64,000 nucleotides of DNA from CAZFBA01 sp964517135 (lineage in GTDB: Bacteria > Cyanobacteriota > Vampirovibrionia > JBFMGH01): positions 1-64,000 of the forward strand of contig CAZFBA010000019.1 in assembly GCA_964517135.1 (NCBI GenBank). Reading direction: 5' to 3'. A program made the position numbers and the translations under genes. Each line of letters opens with the position of its first letter. The stretch's first letter is position 1. The notes beneath the pieces are model-generated. The model was not told the origin of the DNA. It was given only the letters and a program-made list of their open reading frames with translations, and searched no databases. This document shows positions 60,946-64,000 of the stretch, in pieces.

Positions 60946-61536
60946 ATGTTTATGTCAGGCAAATATTTTGTACATCCCTCATCATACATAGAAAACCCGG
61001 TTATTATTGGTGACAAAACACGAATAATGCACTTTTGTCATATAATGCCACATGCAATCATAGGCAGCAACTGTATTATCGGTCGCAATGTAACTGTAGA
61101 ACCAGGTGTAATAATAGGTAATAATGTTACTATTGAAGATAATGTAATGATTAAAAGTGGTACCATTATTGAAGACAATGTTATATGCGGTCCTTCAATA
61201 GTTTTTACCCTGGCACCTGTGATAAGGCCCAGAGATATCAAGCCAAAACCTTCAAAATTGAGGCCGACTATAATCAAGATGGGTGCCAGTATTGGGGCAA
61301 ATTCAACCATAATATGCGGTAATACACTAGGGGTATATGCAATGATAGGGGCAGGTAGTGTTATAACAATGCCTGTTCCTAATTATGCTTTTGTATACGG
61401 CAATCCGGCCAGAGCAGCTGGCTGGGCCTGCCAATGTGGTAGTGTTATCAACTTTAAAAACTCCAGAGCAATATGCAAATATTGTAAAAGTATCTATCAA
61501 ATGCTTGAATTAAACGAAGTGGTTAAAGTTGCCTGA
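60946..61536 (+). CDS. Left-handed beta-helix acetyltransferase with zinc-ribbon C-terminus
   Basis: The 196-residue protein has hexapeptide repeats (about 20-135; 'IIGSNCIIGRNVTVEPGVIIGNNV') forming a left-handed beta-helix. The shape is that of sugar N-acetyltransferases such as WbpD/WlbB, which acetylate UDP-3-amino-2-acetamido-2,3-dideoxy-glucuronate for surface glycans. The catalytic histidine may be among H4-H33. The last 45 residues hold 'CQCGS' and 'CKYCKS', a zinc-ribbon tail often seen on this group. No partner sugar genes are adjacent. The two close ATGs (60946, 60952) lack a clear ribosome-binding site. Confidence 0.8.
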   Translation: MFMSGKYFVHPSSYIENPVIIGDKTRIMHFCHIMPHAIIGSNCIIGRNVTVEPGVIIGNNVTIEDNVMIKSGTIIEDNVICGPSIVFTLAPVIRPRDIKPKPSKLRPTIIKMGASIGANSTIICGNTLGVYAMIGAGSVITMPVPNYAFVYGNPARAAGWACQCGSVINFKNSRAICKYCKSIYQMLELNEVVKVA

Positions 61537-61648
61537 TTAAAAATTAATAGCAATAATAACTATTATTGACAAAAGGGGATCTTTTTTATCCTCTCTGCTT
61601 CTATTAAAATTGAGAATAGGTGAATTTTATATGCCCTATATTAGCCAG

Positions 61649-61730
61649 CTATACTGATCCTTGAAAGTAATGTATAGATTCCAGATTATAGAGGCCGGGT
61701 GTTTTTGCCCGCTGTGGGGGCAAAAACACC
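61649..61730. repeat. Right copy of the 55-bp inverted repeat, plus hairpin
   Basis: Bases 61649-61703 are the exact reverse complement of 1-55. A 13-bp perfect hairpin follows directly (GGTGTTTTTGCCC at 61698-61710 with GGGCAAAAACACC at 61718-61730). The DNA lies upstream of the glycosidase-like gene and extends its reading frame with about 45 non-native codons, so it was probably inserted there. Confidence 0.88.
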
Positions 61731-61795
61731 CTACTGAATTCTATCAGCATATATTAATTATTTACGTGGAATGGTATAATTTAGTGAGAGGAAAA

Positions 61796-63526
61796 ATGAA
61801 AAAACTGAAATTGACTGTCATTTGTCTTTTTTGTGCATTATCTTTTGTTGTAATCCTTCTAAAACCTGCTGTTAGAGCTGATGATGTTAATACCCATCAA
61901 TTTCAACTGGATATCACTGATCCAACTGTTACAACAAATCCTGCTGGTGCTAATTATCCTGGTTTACGGGGCGGAGATCAGCTTATTCGCTATACGCCTG
62001 CCTTTGGAAAGACAACAGGTACCAATGAATACGGAGCTGAAATCACTGTTATAGATGGTATAGTTGTTATGAAAACAGGTTCAAATTCCATCATACCAGA
62101 GAATGGCTATGTATTAAGCGGTCATGGATCAGCTAAAAAGTGGCTGAATACTAATACTATTATTGGTACATTCATTGATATAGCCGAACAAAACAATATG
62201 GTAAGTGTCAGGACAACCAGTGATAGCTATATTTATGCTGCTGATCAAATGATAATTGATGCTGAAAAAAGCATCATGCAGGATACAGTTAATGATGAAA
62301 CCCATTATTTGCAGAAAGCCAGACAATTATTACAAAAGGCAAAAGATACTTTACTTTTAGCAAAGGCCTCCAGCAACCCAGATGATATTATAAACAAAGC
62401 ACAGGAAGCTTACAGAATAGCAGAGCAGGCTTATTATAACTCCATACCTGTTTATAGCAATCAGGAAAGAGGAGTATGGGTCAGACCTGCTGAAAAAACA
62501 GATAAAGAAATTATTCAAAGAATTCAAAAGATAGCTGATGCAGGTATTAATACTGTCTATCTGGAAACATTTTACCACGGTTATACTATATATCCCAGTA
62601 AGGTAGCAGCAAAGTACGGTATAGAAACACAAACACCGTTTTTTAAAGGCAGTGACCCACTGAAACTCTGGATTAAACACTCAAAGGCTAACAATATTAA
62701 AGTCATACCCTGGATAGAAACTTTCTATACTGGAACCGGTACACCGGGCCCTATACTGACAAAAAAACCTGAATGGGCCAACATACAAAAGCTTTCACTA
62801 AGTTCTGAAACTCTAAAACCCTCAACACTTGAAGCAGGTGCCTATTTTATTGACCCTGCAAACACTGAGGCAAGACAATATGTCATTAAAATAATTGAAG
62901 AAATAGTGAAAAACTATGATGTTGCAGGTATAAACCTTGACTATATACGTTATCCAACAAGCAAGCCAGAGCATTTTCCTGATTTTCTTGAATCTACCTG
63001 GGGATACACTGAAACAGCAAGGAAAGAATTCCTTAAACTATATGAAATAGACCCATTTGAAATTAGCCACACTTGTGAAAGCTGGCATAAATGGGAACAA
63101 TACAGGCAAAATCAGGTTAATAGAATGGTTAAAGATGTTTATAAAGCCCTGAAAATCATTAACCCTGACCTTGAGCTGTCTGCTGTTATTTTTCCTGATT
63201 ACCAGAAAGCAAAAGTTGAAAAGCTGCAAGACTGGCATAAATGGGTTAATAAAGGTTATATTGATGCTTTAACACCTATTATACTAGGTTCATCACCAGA
63301 ACTGGTTGGCGAAATATCCACTAACCTTATGGAATTTTCAGATGGGCGGGTTAAAATATACACAGGCATTTTTGGAGCCTTTAATAATGATCTGCCTATC
63401 ATCTTTATAAAACAAATTCAGGCTGCAAATAGATCAGGCATCAACGGTATCAATATTTTTGACCTTGCACATCTTGAAGAAGAGTACATAAAAGCACTGA
63501 AAGAAGGCCCATTTAAAGGTTTTTAG
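61796..63526 (+). CDS. Exported GHL10-type glycosidase-like protein
   Basis: The 576-residue protein starts at the ATG at 61796 (GAGAGG just upstream) with a signal peptide of about 29 residues. After a linker (about 30-215, including 'QDTVNDETHYLQKARQLLQK') comes the GHL10/DUF187 TIM barrel: 'ERGVWVRPAEK' at 222, 'GINTVYLETFYHGYTIYPSK', 'IKVIPWIETFYTG' and 'NYDVAGINLDYIRYP'. The family is thought to act on polysaccharides or peptidoglycan, and catalytic acids (Glu/Asp) are present in these strands. Bases 61661-61795 of the open frame are repeat DNA, not gene. Confidence 0.87.
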   Translation: MKKLKLTVICLFCALSFVVILLKPAVRADDVNTHQFQLDITDPTVTTNPAGANYPGLRGGDQLIRYTPAFGKTTGTNEYGAEITVIDGIVVMKTGSNSIIPENGYVLSGHGSAKKWLNTNTIIGTFIDIAEQNNMVSVRTTSDSYIYAADQMIIDAEKSIMQDTVNDETHYLQKARQLLQKAKDTLLLAKASSNPDDIINKAQEAYRIAEQAYYNSIPVYSNQERGVWVRPAEKTDKEIIQRIQKIADAGINTVYLETFYHGYTIYPSKVAAKYGIETQTPFFKGSDPLKLWIKHSKANNIKVIPWIETFYTGTGTPGPILTKKPEWANIQKLSLSSETLKPSTLEAGAYFIDPANTEARQYVIKIIEEIVKNYDVAGINLDYIRYPTSKPEHFPDFLESTWGYTETARKEFLKLYEIDPFEISHTCESWHKWEQYRQNQVNRMVKDVYKALKIINPDLELSAVIFPDYQKAKVEKLQDWHKWVNKGYIDALTPIILGSSPELVGEISTNLMEFSDGRVKIYTGIFGAFNNDLPIIFIKQIQAANRSGINGINIFDLAHLEEEYIKALKEGPFKGF

Positions 63527-63541
63527 AAACATTAACTATTA

Positions 63542-64000
63542 TCAAAAACTGCAAAACATAACAAGCTTGCCATCGTCAGTACGCCACCTGAGCCAGCCAA
63601 TGGGGCTGCCCTGCCCTAAATCTCTTACTCTTACAAGCAGCCAATTACCTCTAATGTGCTTAAATTCAATAGACCTGACCTGAGAAAAGTCATAATTTAC
63701 AGGGCGGGCATTGTCTTGTGGGGCTGATCTCAGGGTTCTCATGCTTTTAGGTACGCCAGAAATAAAGTACAGGAGGTTTTTTCTGGCAAATGTTTGCATA
63801 AACTGAAGCCAGGTATAGAAATTGCCGACATAAGGGTTGTATTCTGTCTTTAGGCCCTCTGTTTTTAGATATACCCAGCCTCTTTTGTCTGATTTCTGAT
63901 CGTATATAACTTCTGCCCAGTTTTCAATATCGTCTGAGACGGTCATTATAGCTATACCTTTATAGGGGTAAAATGCTATGAATGCTTGATGGGGGTCTTC
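63542..64000 (-). CDS. Hypothetical protein, cut by the right edge of the window
   Basis: The frame from 63542 stays open to the window edge (EDPHQAFIAFYPYKGIAI before the first visible Met at 63946), so the gene begins beyond 64000. The visible part of about 150 residues has a 'RGWVYLKTEGLKTEY' segment resembling an SH3-like 'GWV' turn, a hydrophobic 'ARKNLLYFISGVP' helix and 'GWLRWRTDDGKLVMF' at the C-terminus. It may be a secreted or envelope protein, but I assign no function. It faces the GHL10 gene with 15 bases between stops. Confidence 0.7.
   Translation of the reverse strand, partial: EDPHQAFIAFYPYKGIAIMTVSDDIENWAEVIYDQKSDKRGWVYLKTEGLKTEYNPYVGNFYTWLQFMQTFARKNLLYFISGVPKSMRTLRSAPQDNARPVNYDFSQVRSIEFKHIRGNWLLVRVRDLGQGSPIGWLRWRTDDGKLVMFCSF

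Noticed and set aside
61661..61795. Upstream extension of the GHL10-like gene
   Set aside because: These codons come from the 55-bp repeat and its hairpin. The ATG at 61796 has a ribosome-binding site followed by a clear signal peptide.
1..64000. HIP1-type octamer GCGATCGC typical of many Cyanobacteria
   Set aside because: I noticed no copy while reading, consistent with a non-photosynthetic relative, but I did not count it systematically.

Overview
The window is AT-rich and gene-dense. It reads as a chromosome segment of a Gram-negative, anaerobic, fermentative bacterium. The signs are two [FeFe]-hydrogenase operons with NADH-oxidising subunits, a TolC-type outer-membrane protein, type IV pilus genes (pilB, pilC, a prepilin), many signal peptides and very many TPR proteins. 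The mix fits the non-photosynthetic relatives of Cyanobacteria (Melainabacteria/Vampirovibrionia), including the secreted protein with repeated 'LExxVFxxxY...RLxRLE' units. A neighbouring phylum such as Margulisbacteria cannot be excluded without a tree, so the placement is an inference. Standard code fits; there is no rRNA, tRNA, CRISPR array, prophage or transposase.

Layout. 0.1-1.7 kb: metV-metF. 1.7-2.8 kb: non-coding array of about 290-bp repeats alternating between two hairpin types (A-B-A-B). 3-11 kb: rpsP, a TolC protein, a rhodanese, sppA, a Yip1-like membrane protein, metK, then a CoA-dehydratase-activase-like ATPase coupled to a fused siroheme decarboxylase (AhbA-AhbB). 11-20 kb, minus strand: two hydrogenase operons, hydCBA behind a degenerate receiver-domain gene, and hndABCD. 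Each is preceded by a good match to the Rex operator. 20-26 kb: an Asn-rich repeat protein, membrane proteins of unknown role, trmL, a SpoT-like HD hydrolase, a CDP-alcohol phosphatidyltransferase. 26-36 kb: rpsB-tsf, a terminator, then pyrH-frr-cdsA-rnc-rpe continuing into two TPR genes and a zinc-ribbon gene. 36-47 kb: HNH nuclease, thermonuclease, two related secreted proteins, cinA, a prepilin, a glycosyltransferase, a zinc-finger membrane protein, pilC and pilB. 47-57 kb: a 1,423-residue TPR protein, two more TPR proteins, and the threonine-degrading pair tdh-kbl. 57-64 kb: DUF1858 protein, rpmB, a cyclase-like protein lacking catalytic residues, a left-handed beta-helix acetyltransferase, a GHL10 glycosidase-like protein and a gene running off the right edge.

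How it works together. The core is NADH-linked hydrogen metabolism. The two complexes differ in the FeS content of their flavoprotein subunits: a 389-residue HydB without a C-terminal ferredoxin domain against a 580-residue HndC with one. This suggests one NADH-dependent and one electron-bifurcating enzyme, both apparently under redox control by Rex. Other points for a second look are a 55-bp perfect inverted repeat spanning 61.6 kb, a 14-bp palindrome present three times, the pseudo-receiver, the pseudo-cyclase, and the density of TPR genes.
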